NCBI GenBank assembly: GCA_035945515.1
Contig: DASZAE010000385.1
Span: 1-12,317, forward strand
DNA: 12,317 bases
Origin: RH2-MAG17b sp035945515
Lineage (GTDB): Bacteria; Acidobacteriota; Terriglobia; UBA7540
Direction: 5' to 3'
A program made the translations under genes and the position numbers. This document shows positions 6,195-12,317 of the stretch, piece after piece; the first letter of the stretch is position 1; each line of letters starts with the position of its first letter. The notes beneath the pieces are model-generated. The model was given only the letters and a program-made list of their open reading frames with translations, was not told where the DNA came from and ran no database searches.

Positions 6195-6245
6195 ACTGAT
6201 CCTTTGCGCCATCGCAGCCCTGATCGTAATCGTGCGCGTGAATCT

Positions 6246-6857
6246 ATGAAAGCCTACAAGGTCGAAACCGTAGCGGTTTACTGCGCATCCAGCCGGCGTT
6301 GCGCTCCGGTTTACCACGATGCGGCGCAGAGGCTTGGCGCGGAGATGGCGCGCCAAGGCATCACGATTATTTACGGCGGAGGCGGAGGCGGCCTGATGGG
6401 GTCGCTCGCCGATGGCTCGCTTGCGGAAGGCGGCCGGGTGATCGGAGTTCTTCCACGCTTCATGGATGATCTCGAGTGGGGCCACCGCCGGATCACCGAG
6501 ATGATGCTTGTAGAGGACATGCACCAGCGCAAGCGTGCGATGCTCGAACGCGCCGACGCAGTGGTGGCGTTGCCGGGTGGCTGCGGAACGCTCGAAGAAC
6601 TCTTTGAAGCCATGGCGTGGAAGCGATTGGGCCTCTATCTGGGTCCGATTGTGATTGTCAACACAGGCGCTTTTTTCGACCCATGTATTGAGCTTCTCGA
6701 TCGTTGCGTGAGCGAGGGATTCATGGACCACCGGCACCGCTCGATGTGGACCGTGGTCAACGAACCGCACGAGGTCATCGACGCAATCCGGGCATCACCC
6801 TCCTGGGACGCGGCCAGCCGCAACTTTGCCGTGCCGGGTTTTGTGGCTGGGAAATAA
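6246..6857 (+). CDS. LOG-family nucleotide phosphoribohydrolase (TIGR00730-like)
   Basis: Resembles LOG proteins, which cleave the N-glycosidic bond of nucleoside 5'-monophosphates (cytokinin ribotides in plants and some bacteria, AMP-like nucleotides elsewhere). The 203 residues carry the Rossmann-like IIYGGGGGGLMG (41-52), MHQRK (92-96, with the expected catalytic Arg95) and PGGCGTLEE (110-118, with Glu118). These fit an active enzyme. ATG 6246 is chosen over a TTG at 6204 because homologues begin just before the VAVYCASS strand; the ribosome site is weak in either case. It lies 51 bases after hisH and 32 before hisF, in the slot where hisA is often found. Its true substrate and any tie to histidine or purine metabolism are unknown. 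Confidence 0.87.
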   Translation: MKAYKVETVAVYCASSRRCAPVYHDAAQRLGAEMARQGITIIYGGGGGGLMGSLADGSLAEGGRVIGVLPRFMDDLEWGHRRITEMMLVEDMHQRKRAMLERADAVVALPGGCGTLEELFEAMAWKRLGLYLGPIVIVNTGAFFDPCIELLDRCVSEGFMDHRHRSMWTVVNEPHEVIDAIRASPSWDAASRNFAVPGFVAGK

Positions 6858-6889
6858 AAGGGTTCCCTTCGCACTTACCATCATAAATT

Positions 6890-7693
6890 ATGCTTGCTAA
6901 GCGCATCATTCCTTGCCTCGATTGCAAAGACGGACGCGTGGTAAAAGGCGTCCAGTTTGTTGATCTGCGCGACGCCGGCGATCCCGCGGAGCTCGCTGAA
7001 GCTTACAATCGAGAGGGCGCGGACGAATTGGTGTTGCTCGATATTTCCGCCTCGCTTGAAGGGCGCGCCACCTTGATGGAAACCGTCAAGCGCGTGGCGA
7101 GCAAGCTCTTTATTCCCCTTACCGTGGGCGGCGGCGTCCGCGTGCTGGATGACGGCCTGCGTCTGCTCTCGGCGGGCGCTGACAAGGTTGCCGTCAATAC
7201 CGCCGCAGTGGAAAATCCCGGCTTGGTTGAAGCTCTCGCCTCGCGCATTGGAAGCCAAGCCATTGTGGTAGCCATTGACGCGCGCCGGCGGCCTAGTCCA
7301 TCCTCCGGAGACGAGCCGCGATGGAATGTGCTAACCTACGGCGGGACGAGGGCGACGGCCCTGGACGCCGTTGAATGGGCACAGAAAGTCGAGGCGCTGG
7401 GCGCGGGAGAGATTTTGCTCACGTCAATGGATGCCGATGGCACAAAGGCCGGGTTTGATTGCGAGCTTACCGCAGCCATTTCCCAAACCGTGCACATTCC
7501 CGTGATCGCTTCCGGCGGGGCTGGAAAGCCGGAGCATTTTGCGGACGTTTTCCTGCGCGGGGCCGCGGACGCGGCATTGGCCGCTTCCATTTTTCACTTT
7601 CAACAGTATACCTTGAGCAGTCTGAAGAGCTTTCTGTGGTCTCGCGGCGTGCCCATGCGTTTAACACGGCCAGCCATCGAGAGCAAGAATTGA
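6890..7693 (+). CDS. hisF: Imidazole glycerol phosphate synthase, cyclase subunit
   Basis: Uses ammonia from HisH to turn PRFAR into imidazole glycerol phosphate and AICAR. The 267-residue (beta/alpha)8 barrel has both catalytic aspartates at their usual numbers: D11 in IIPCLDCKDG and D130 in VVAIDARR. Phosphate sites are TVGGGVR (78-84) and IASGGAGK. It is somewhat longer than usual HisF, with extra residues after D130 (RRPSPSSGDEPRW) and at the C-terminus. No strong Shine-Dalgarno is seen before ATG 6890. It is the last recognisable his gene here. Confidence 0.95.
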   Translation: MLAKRIIPCLDCKDGRVVKGVQFVDLRDAGDPAELAEAYNREGADELVLLDISASLEGRATLMETVKRVASKLFIPLTVGGGVRVLDDGLRLLSAGADKVAVNTAAVENPGLVEALASRIGSQAIVVAIDARRRPSPSSGDEPRWNVLTYGGTRATALDAVEWAQKVEALGAGEILLTSMDADGTKAGFDCELTAAISQTVHIPVIASGGAGKPEHFADVFLRGAADAALAASIFHFQQYTLSSLKSFLWSRGVPMRLTRPAIESKN

Positions 7694-7718
7694 GTCATAC
7701 AGACCGGAGGTTTCAAGG

Positions 7719-8258
7719 ATGCGAAAGTTCCTCACGCCCTCGCTTGCGTTCGCCTTTTTAGCAATTCTTCTCTGTGCGCGGCCGTCACGCGCGGCCGAAG
7801 CGAATCGCCTTACCACAGCGAAAATCGTCTATGTTGAGCCGATGCCCGGCCAGCTTGATCAATGGTTTATTCAAGATTTGCGCGCCTGGGGCAAGTATCA
7901 GATTGCCGGCAGCGAGCAGGGCGTTGACCTGGTGATGCGCGCCCAGAAGCCTGAAAGAAAGATTCACTTTACCCCGCATGAAACGCCGCCTGTCTTGCAC
8001 CGTCAGCATAAAGAGCCGCCAATTTTATCCGTGGCCGTCGTGGATTGGGTGACCGGCGGCCTGCTGTGGAAAGCCGATGTCTTGAACATCAGCCCTAAGA
8101 AGAACTCAACGCCTGGTTCCGGATCCGAAATCGAGATCGACGCCCGCCACATGAAGCCTGACGAGATCGCTCAACGTTGCATAGATTCGCTGCGCCGCTA
8201 TGTGGAAAGCCTTGAACAGCCAAGGGCTGCCGCATCAGATCAAGGGGCAAAACCTTGA
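7719..8258 (+). CDS. Small secreted protein of unknown function
   Basis: A 179-residue protein with a clear signal peptide (positive MRK, hydrophobic 8-18, likely cut after SRA near residue 25), so it should be periplasmic or outer-membrane associated. The mature part begins with a strand, AKIVYVEPMPGQLDQWFIQDL. From memory this resembles a group of uncharacterised acidobacterial exported proteins with a VYVEPMP-LDQ start. No catalytic motif or Cys pair is visible, and the tail is rich in Ala, Gln and Pro. GGAGG at 7706-7710, eight bases before the ATG, gives good support for the start. It lies 25 bases after hisF on the same strand and may be read from the his transcript. Function not known. 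Confidence 0.8.
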   Translation: MRKFLTPSLAFAFLAILLCARPSRAAEANRLTTAKIVYVEPMPGQLDQWFIQDLRAWGKYQIAGSEQGVDLVMRAQKPERKIHFTPHETPPVLHRQHKEPPILSVAVVDWVTGGLLWKADVLNISPKKNSTPGSGSEIEIDARHMKPDEIAQRCIDSLRRYVESLEQPRAAASDQGAKP

Positions 8259-8321
8259 GACCTTGGCATCTTTGCATGATGGTTTTGTTCGTCATAGGAA
8301 ATCACTCATGAGGAAACGGAA

Positions 8322-9200
8322 ATGAAAGTCGCGATTACCGGCGCCGCGGGATTGTTCGGCCACGCTTTGGTCAAGGTTTTCGGCGAAAGCCATACCGTCT
8401 GCCCGCTCACGCATCGGGATGTGGACATCACCTGCGAAGACGCCGTGGACGCGATCCTGGCAAAGATCAAGCCGGACGTGGTCGTCCACGCGGCGGCGAT
8501 TCCTAATCCTGACGTCTGCGAAGAGAATCCCACTCTCGCTTACGCGGTGAACGTTCACGGAACGCGCTACATTGTGAGCGGCGCGCTCCGTGTGGGCGCG
8601 CGCGTGGCCTATATTTCTACGGACGCTGTATTCGACGGCCAGAAGACTAGCCCCTATGTCGAAAGCGACCCGCCTGCCCCGGCTACGGTCTACGGCCGCA
8701 CCAAGCTGCGCGCCGAAGGCATCACGCGGGCCACGGGTGAAGGATGGATCTTCCGCGTTTCCGTTCTGTTTGGTCCCGGGAAGGAAAATTTTGTCGAAAA
8801 GGGATTGCGGCGCGCTGCAGATGGCGAACCTTACGTTGTCGCGGCGGACCAGGTTGGCAACGCGACTTATACGATTGATGCCGCTCAAAAAATCCGGGAA
8901 GTAATCGAATCGCGGCGGTATGGCTTGTATCATGTGGCCAACGCCGGCTTCTGCACGCGCCTGGAATTAGCGCGCCAAGCGGCGCAGTGGGCGGGAATCG
9001 ATCCGGCCAGGATCACCGGCAAGCCTCTGAACGAAATGGGCCGGCCCGCCAAGCGCCTGCCTTATTCGGTAATGGATTGCGCCGCGCTCGAGCGCGCTGG
9101 CTTCCCGCCTCTTCGGCCTTGGACTGAGGTATTGAAAGAATATGTCAGCGAATACATCAGCAGTCTCAACACACGCTCTGCCGCAACACCCCTTGCCTGA
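8322..9200 (+). CDS. RmlD-like NAD(P)-dependent sugar-nucleotide reductase (extended SDR)
   Basis: Belongs to the RmlD / dTDP-4-dehydrorhamnose reductase family of extended short-chain dehydrogenases. The 292 residues show the nucleotide-binding GAAGLFG (7-13), HAAAIPNPDVCE (56-67), the strand ISTDAVFDG (98-106) and the catalytic YGRTK with Y124 and K128. The C-terminal half follows the RmlD pattern (VGNATYTIDAA). Length is normal. GAGG at 8310-8313, eight bases upstream, supports ATG 8322. No other rhamnose genes are near, so the substrate is uncertain; family members also include methionine adenosyltransferase regulatory-type proteins. It is 63 bases after the secreted-protein gene and convergent with the receiver-domain gene. 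Confidence 0.85.
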   Translation: MKVAITGAAGLFGHALVKVFGESHTVCPLTHRDVDITCEDAVDAILAKIKPDVVVHAAAIPNPDVCEENPTLAYAVNVHGTRYIVSGALRVGARVAYISTDAVFDGQKTSPYVESDPPAPATVYGRTKLRAEGITRATGEGWIFRVSVLFGPGKENFVEKGLRRAADGEPYVVAADQVGNATYTIDAAQKIREVIESRRYGLYHVANAGFCTRLELARQAAQWAGIDPARITGKPLNEMGRPAKRLPYSVMDCAALERAGFPPLRPWTEVLKEYVSEYISSLNTRSAATPLA

Positions 9201-9310
9201 ATTCGCCTTTTTCTATACAAAGCGCCATGAGTCAGCGACGGTCATTGGCTGTAGCGGCGGGCAAAGGGCGTTCTATCATTTTGTAAAAAGACAGAAACGC
9301 TCCCGGCTTT
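9201..9310. other. Convergent intergenic region
   Basis: The stretch between the ends of the reductase gene and the minus-strand receiver gene. No convincing bidirectional terminator was found; the best inverted repeat (GCCATGA near 9228 with TCATTGGC near 9248) is imperfect and has no T-run. Confidence 0.4.
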
Positions 9311-9724
9311 TCACAGGTTCTCAGGACCGGCGAGTTCTATCTGTTCCGAGGCTGACTCAGCCGGGCTAAAGACCATCCGCATCCGCTGCCACAGGGTTTG
9401 GAACAAGATTCCCAGCTTTCGCCCCGCGCAGTTCTGTTCAATCATTTGGAAGACTTCCGGGCCCGAAACCTCGCCGGTGATAAAAAGAATGCGGCCCATC
9501 GGTCTTAACTGAATGTTGCTGACCTCCGGTCTAACCTGCGGAGCGTCGAATAACGATCGCAAATCCAGGAGGATGGCGTCAAGGCTCACCGGCTCAATCG
9601 CGGCCAAAGCTTGCCGGCCGTTAAGAGCCGCTTCGACATTGTCGCTATTCAGCGCGCCCAGCAGCAGAGCGAATGTATTCTGGATAGAAGCTTCACCTTG
9701 TATAACCAACACTTGTCTGCGCAA
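9311..9724 (-). CDS. Degenerate response-regulator receiver-domain protein
   Basis: A 137-residue protein with the layout of a CheY-like receiver: strand VLVIQGE (5-11), helix, VEAALNGRQALAAIE (30-44), and AILLDLRS with Asp54 at the phosphorylation position. The usual acidic pair after strand 1 is replaced by Q9-G10-E11, and the conserved Lys-Pro of strand 5 is not recognisable, so normal Mg-dependent phosphorylation is doubtful. There is no DNA-binding or enzymatic output domain; the tail is Ser/Glu-rich. Start TTG 9724 is proposed because GGGGAG lies eight bases upstream on the minus strand and the receiver fold starts right there; longer frames would begin with a foreign basic stretch. No kinase gene is near. 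It may be a stand-alone adaptor or a pseudo-receiver. Confidence 0.68.
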   Translation of the reverse strand: MRRQVLVIQGEASIQNTFALLLGALNSDNVEAALNGRQALAAIEPVSLDAILLDLRSLFDAPQVRPEVSNIQLRPMGRILFITGEVSGPEVFQMIEQNCAGRKLGILFQTLWQRMRMVFSPAESASEQIELAGPENL

Positions 9725-9809
9725 TTTTAAATCTCCCCTCGAATGCCGTCCTTGCCGGCGCGCCCCCCTCCTGAGCGGTTGTCCGAAAACACACAAGGTC
9801 TATCGTGCG

Positions 9810-9838
9810 ACGTTACTCTTTGTACAATCCGAAGTCAA
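9810..9838 (-). promoter_or_regulatory. Candidate promoter of the receiver-domain gene
   Basis: On the minus strand TTGACT (9838-9833) is followed after 17 bases by TAACGT (9815-9810). The -35 box is good and the -10 box poor. It begins just after a minus-strand terminator (9842-9862), a sensible place for a new transcript to start. Confidence 0.35.
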
Positions 9839-9841
9839 GCG

Positions 9842-9862
9842 ACAAAAACGCTCTTGGGAGCG
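9842..9862 (-). terminator. Minus-strand intrinsic terminator
   Basis: Read on the minus strand, CGCTC and GAGCG form a 5-bp GC-rich stem with loop CCAA (plus positions 9862-9849), followed at once by five T and a G. It would end transcripts coming from the lactate permease / secreted-protein genes before they reach the receiver gene. The stem is short, so confidence is moderate. Confidence 0.45.
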
Positions 9863-9920
9863 GGGTCGGCCGGACGCTTCCCATCTCTCTCCAATCATTT
9901 TCTAATCCATGGGACCGCTC

Positions 9921-10006
9921 TGTAGCGCAGACCTCCGTATTTGAGGTCTGCGGCTTTTCTGTCCATTCAAAAGTCGCAGACCTCAAATACGGAGGTCTGC
10001 GCTACA
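9921..10006. repeat. REPIN-like pair of inverted palindromic repeats
   Basis: The 38-base stretch 9921-9958 is repeated in inverted orientation at 9969-10006 with a single mismatch (9953 against 9974); the outer 32 bases are identical. Ten bases separate the copies. Each copy is itself a hairpin: CGCAGACCTC and GAGGTCTGCG (9926-9935 and 9943-9952) are a perfect 10-bp stem with a 7-base loop. Two REP-like units in opposite orientation form the arrangement called a REPIN, which RAYT transposases can move. No RAYT gene is in the window. It lies in the non-coding space between two minus-strand genes. Confidence 0.75.
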
Positions 10007-10147
10007 AAAAGTCTATCAGGTCACTTTGAGACTTTTGAGACATACGGGACAAATGGGACGGTTTTTTCAGCAGCCATCTCCGGATACGCGGAAATAGATG
10101 GCCACCACGCCACAACATAGAAGCCGTTTATCAGAAGCAATTACATT
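10007..10147. other. Non-coding stretch downstream of the secreted-protein gene
   Basis: Part of the 423-base gap 9725-10147. It holds a short 9-base-period pattern (GAGAC, ATACGGGAC, AAATGGGAC at 10037-10059) and a weak hairpin GCCATCT / AGATGGC (10073-10079 and 10096-10102) with no T-run on the minus strand. No gene is supported here. Confidence 0.4.
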
Positions 10148-10987
10148 TTATTGGGTCGTGGAATCGGTCAATTCCATTTTTCCATTTTTCAACTCGTATG
10201 TCCTTAGGGTCGAGGTATTATTTTTTCTATCCGAAGAGGCCACTACTTTGCGTATCAGAACATACTGGCCGTTCTGAAACTGATAAATGTCATGTTCCCA
10301 GTCGAACGCGCTCATGTTCGAGTAGGAATTCACCTCTTTATTGTAAGGGTCGAATTGGGGCTCGGAGAGATTGCTCAAAAATGAATTGCGCACGAACTGC
10401 TTTTTGGCAGGTTCGTAAAGGAAAAAATCATATTGACAGTTTCCGGTTACTCCGCACCCTTCCCCAATCGTTAAATCATTATAACCATCGAAATTCGCGT
10501 CGAGCGTGTTGAGAAGGCGATAAGGATCTACGCTCGAAAAATATGGATTGACGGGGTTTGAAATAACCTGGATTACCTTGTTGCTGCCCATTTCGCTGAT
10601 TTCAATTCTCCCCAACGCATTGTTGCCCTGATCCACAAAGTGAAAAATAAAAGGCGGGAGCTTGGCATTGATGACGTATTTGCAGATCATGCCACCGCGA
10701 AAATCCTCATAACTAGGCACTGGATCGGGGAGTAATTGGTTCAACGGCGGCGTGCCGTTATACGGAATCAAGGCACAGTCGCCTGCTTGAACTGTGGAAC
10801 CTAAATCAGCCTTTGGCGCTTGGGCGACGCTCTTCTCTTGAGTCTGCGTTTTTGCAGGAAACGAAATTCCAGCGATTAGATTTGGCGTTGTAGTCGCGCG
10901 CGCAAGGATCGTAGTGGTGGGCAGCAGCAAGAGAAACACTAACAAGGTAGCGCCTGCAAGCAGCAGGCTAGGGATATTCCTCTTCAT
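10148..10987 (-). CDS. Secreted protein of unknown function with a DxNxDGxxD calcium-loop motif
   Basis: A 279-residue protein with an N-terminal hydrophobic segment (residues 7-29), read as a signal peptide or membrane anchor. A low-complexity Thr/Gln/Lys linker (43-60) follows. The mature part has LLNTLDANFDGYNDLTI (159-175), which matches the calcium-binding loop found in FG-GAP and dockerin-like proteins, then CQYDFFLYEPAKKQF (184-198). The pattern recalls XAC2610-type proteins of Xanthomonas, which are also uncharacterised. Cys71, Cys102, Cys178 and Cys184 could form disulfides. AAGGAG seven to eight bases before ATG 10987 fixes the start. It follows the lactate permease gene by 18 bases on the same strand and is probably co-transcribed. 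AT-richer composition than its neighbours suggests possible acquisition. Function unknown. Confidence 0.78.
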   Translation of the reverse strand: MKRNIPSLLLAGATLLVFLLLLPTTTILARATTTPNLIAGISFPAKTQTQEKSVAQAPKADLGSTVQAGDCALIPYNGTPPLNQLLPDPVPSYEDFRGGMICKYVINAKLPPFIFHFVDQGNNALGRIEISEMGSNKVIQVISNPVNPYFSSVDPYRLLNTLDANFDGYNDLTIGEGCGVTGNCQYDFFLYEPAKKQFVRNSFLSNLSEPQFDPYNKEVNSYSNMSAFDWEHDIYQFQNGQYVLIRKVVASSDRKNNTSTLRTYELKNGKMELTDSTTQ

Positions 10988-11005
10988 TTTGCTTCTCCTT
11001 CTTGA

Positions 11006-12317
11006 CTACGGCACCATCCACTTGAGCCAGTAGGCTTGCGCGAAAGCCAGCAGGCTCAGGGCCAAGGCGAAAAGAATACTGTGCCAGAACGTAGTGCGGA
11101 GCACGCGCCCTTCCTCGCCCACCATGCCCACCGTGGTGACGCCCACGGCGATGTTTTGCGGCGAGATCATCTTGCCGCATACGGCTCCCGAAGAATTGGT
11201 AGCCGCCAGCAGCACCGGGTTGACGCCGATTTGATGCGCGGCAGCAACCTGCAAATTGCCAAAAAGAATATTGCTGGCCGTATCGCTGCCGCTCATGAAG
11301 CAAGCCACCCAGCCGAGAAATCCGCTAAAGAGGGGAAAAGCGCCGCCCAAGGCCGCGAGCGCCGCGCCCAGCGTGTACGCCATACCAGAGTAATTATAGA
11401 GATAGGCCAAGGCCACAATGAGCACAACGGTAAGTCCGGGAAGAAGCAGTTGCTTCACTGTCTTGACCCCCGCCCGCCAAAATAAACTGGGCGAAGCGCG
11501 GAGAACCATCGCCGTGATGACGGCAGCCACCAACGCGGCCGTGCCCGCCGCGAGCGGCTCAAAGCTATAAATCGCGGCGTAGGGCTTTTGGTAAAGCGAG
11601 ATGAAAACAGCATTATGCAGCCACGGAACATGGATCAAGAGACGCCCCGCCTGAAACAGCTTCAGATACGACCATGCAATCATCACCGCGGCGAGCAACA
11701 CCCAAGGCGCCCAAGCCGCCGCCCCTTCGCGCCAGGTGAGCGCAGGGTGGCCTTCTTGTTTTGCGGGAACAAGATTTGCTTGGCTGTACTCATCATCAGG
11801 TTTCCAAAAGTGCAGCAACAAAGTGAGCGACACAATCGAAACCAGCGACGCAATGATATCCGCCGCATACGGTCCCCACGTATTTGAAACAATAAACTGC
11901 GCCAGCGCAAAACTCCCGCCCCCGACTGCCGCGGCGGGCCACGCTCCCTTAACGCCCCTCCGCCCCGCGATGATGAAGATGAGATACGCCGGAATTAAAA
12001 GCGACATGAATGGCAGTTGGCGGCCCACCATCGCCGAAAGCTTTGCCTGGGAGAGTCCAGTGACTCCGGCCAGCGCCACAATCGGAATGCCCAGCGCCCC
12101 AAACGCCACGGGCGCTGTATTGGCAATCAGGGCCACGGTCACAGCCTCGCCTGCGGCAAACCCCAAGCCCACCAGAAGAAAAGCCGTCACCGCGACGGGC
12201 GTTCCAAACCCCGCCGTGCCTTCGAGCAACGCTCCGAAGCAGAAGGCCACTAAGACCGCCTGGATGCGCAGATCGCCCGAAGCGTGCTCCTCCATCCAGC
12301 AGCGCAGCAACTCAAAT
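11006..12317 (-). CDS. lctP: L-lactate permease, N-terminal part cut by window edge
   Basis: Inner-membrane carrier of the LctP family that takes up lactate (and glycolate in characterised members) with protons. The frame is open to the right edge; 436 residues are visible of about 550 expected, so the first part is missing. The segment FCFGALLEGTAGFGTPVAV near the visible N-terminus is the family hallmark. SGSDTASNILFGNLQ, LLAATNSSGAVCGKMISPQNIAVG and a final hydrophobic helix are also diagnostic. About ten membrane segments can be counted. The stop TAG lies 18 bases before the secreted-protein gene on the same strand. No lactate dehydrogenase gene is seen; it may lie beyond the edge. Confidence 0.93.
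   Translation of the reverse strand, partial: FELLRCWMEEHASGDLRIQAVLVAFCFGALLEGTAGFGTPVAVTAFLLVGLGFAAGEAVTVALIANTAPVAFGALGIPIVALAGVTGLSQAKLSAMVGRQLPFMSLLIPAYLIFIIAGRRGVKGAWPAAAVGGGSFALAQFIVSNTWGPYAADIIASLVSIVSLTLLLHFWKPDDEYSQANLVPAKQEGHPALTWREGAAAWAPWVLLAAVMIAWSYLKLFQAGRLLIHVPWLHNAVFISLYQKPYAAIYSFEPLAAGTAALVAAVITAMVLRASPSLFWRAGVKTVKQLLLPGLTVVLIVALAYLYNYSGMAYTLGAALAALGGAFPLFSGFLGWVACFMSGSDTASNILFGNLQVAAAHQIGVNPVLLAATNSSGAVCGKMISPQNIAVGVTTVGMVGEEGRVLRTTFWHSILFALALSLLAFAQAYWLKWMVP

Noticed and set aside
9725..9796. N-terminal extension of the receiver protein up to ATG 9796
   Set aside because: The extension is a basic, low-complexity stretch containing the Shine-Dalgarno sequence GGGGAG that fits a TTG start at 9724.
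10037..10059. Short 9-base-period pattern as a CRISPR or tandem array
   Set aside because: Only two to three imperfect units with no spacers; far too short for an array.
10073..10102. Hairpin as terminator of the secreted-protein gene
   Set aside because: On the minus strand the stem is followed by A-rich, not T-rich, sequence.

Overview
The window looks like a chromosomal segment from a GC-rich, free-living bacterium, most likely a member of the Acidobacteriota. That assignment is an inference from the style of the proteins, the his gene order and the dispersed GC-rich palindromes; there is no rRNA or other marker to prove it. No tRNA, rRNA, CRISPR array, phage gene or transposase gene was seen.

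Layout. (1) Positions 1-941, minus strand: the N-terminal 313 residues of a type I phosphodiesterase / alkaline phosphatase-superfamily protein that runs off the left edge. (2) Positions 942-1196: a divergent promoter region, then a complete his attenuator. It has a consensus-like promoter, a 24-codon leader peptide with six consecutive His codons, three mutually exclusive RNA pairings and an intrinsic terminator. (3) Positions 1197-7693, plus strand: a histidine biosynthesis operon in the order hisI, hisG (long form), hisD, hisC, hisB, hisH, a LOG-family phosphoribohydrolase gene, hisF. Several genes overlap by 4 to 17 bases. hisA, hisE and a histidinol-phosphatase gene are not here; the LOG-family gene sits between hisH and hisF, where hisA is often found. 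(4) Positions 1566-1740, between hisI and hisG: a 175-bp MITE-like element with 24-bp imperfect terminal inverted repeats and a perfect 8-bp target-site duplication that includes the hisI stop codon. (5) Positions 7719-9200, plus strand: a small secreted protein of unknown function and an RmlD-like NAD(P)-dependent reductase, possibly read through from the his operon. (6) Positions 9311-9724, minus strand: a small degenerate response-regulator receiver protein, convergent with the reductase gene. (7) Positions 9725-10147: a non-coding stretch holding a minus-strand terminator, a candidate promoter and an 86-bp REPIN-like double palindrome. (8) Positions 10148-12317, minus strand: a secreted protein of unknown function directly downstream of an L-lactate permease gene that is cut by the right edge.

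How the parts work together. The leader peptide would sense charged tRNA-His. Under histidine starvation a ribosome stalled on the His codons leaves the antiterminator free to form, and transcription continues into hisI and the rest of the operon. HisG, HisI, HisH-HisF, HisB, HisC and HisD cover most of the route from PRPP and ATP to histidine. The missing steps (HisE, HisA, histidinol-phosphate phosphatase) must be supplied from elsewhere or by non-orthologous enzymes. The most notable findings are the intact attenuator and the young-looking MITE inserted exactly at the hisI stop codon.
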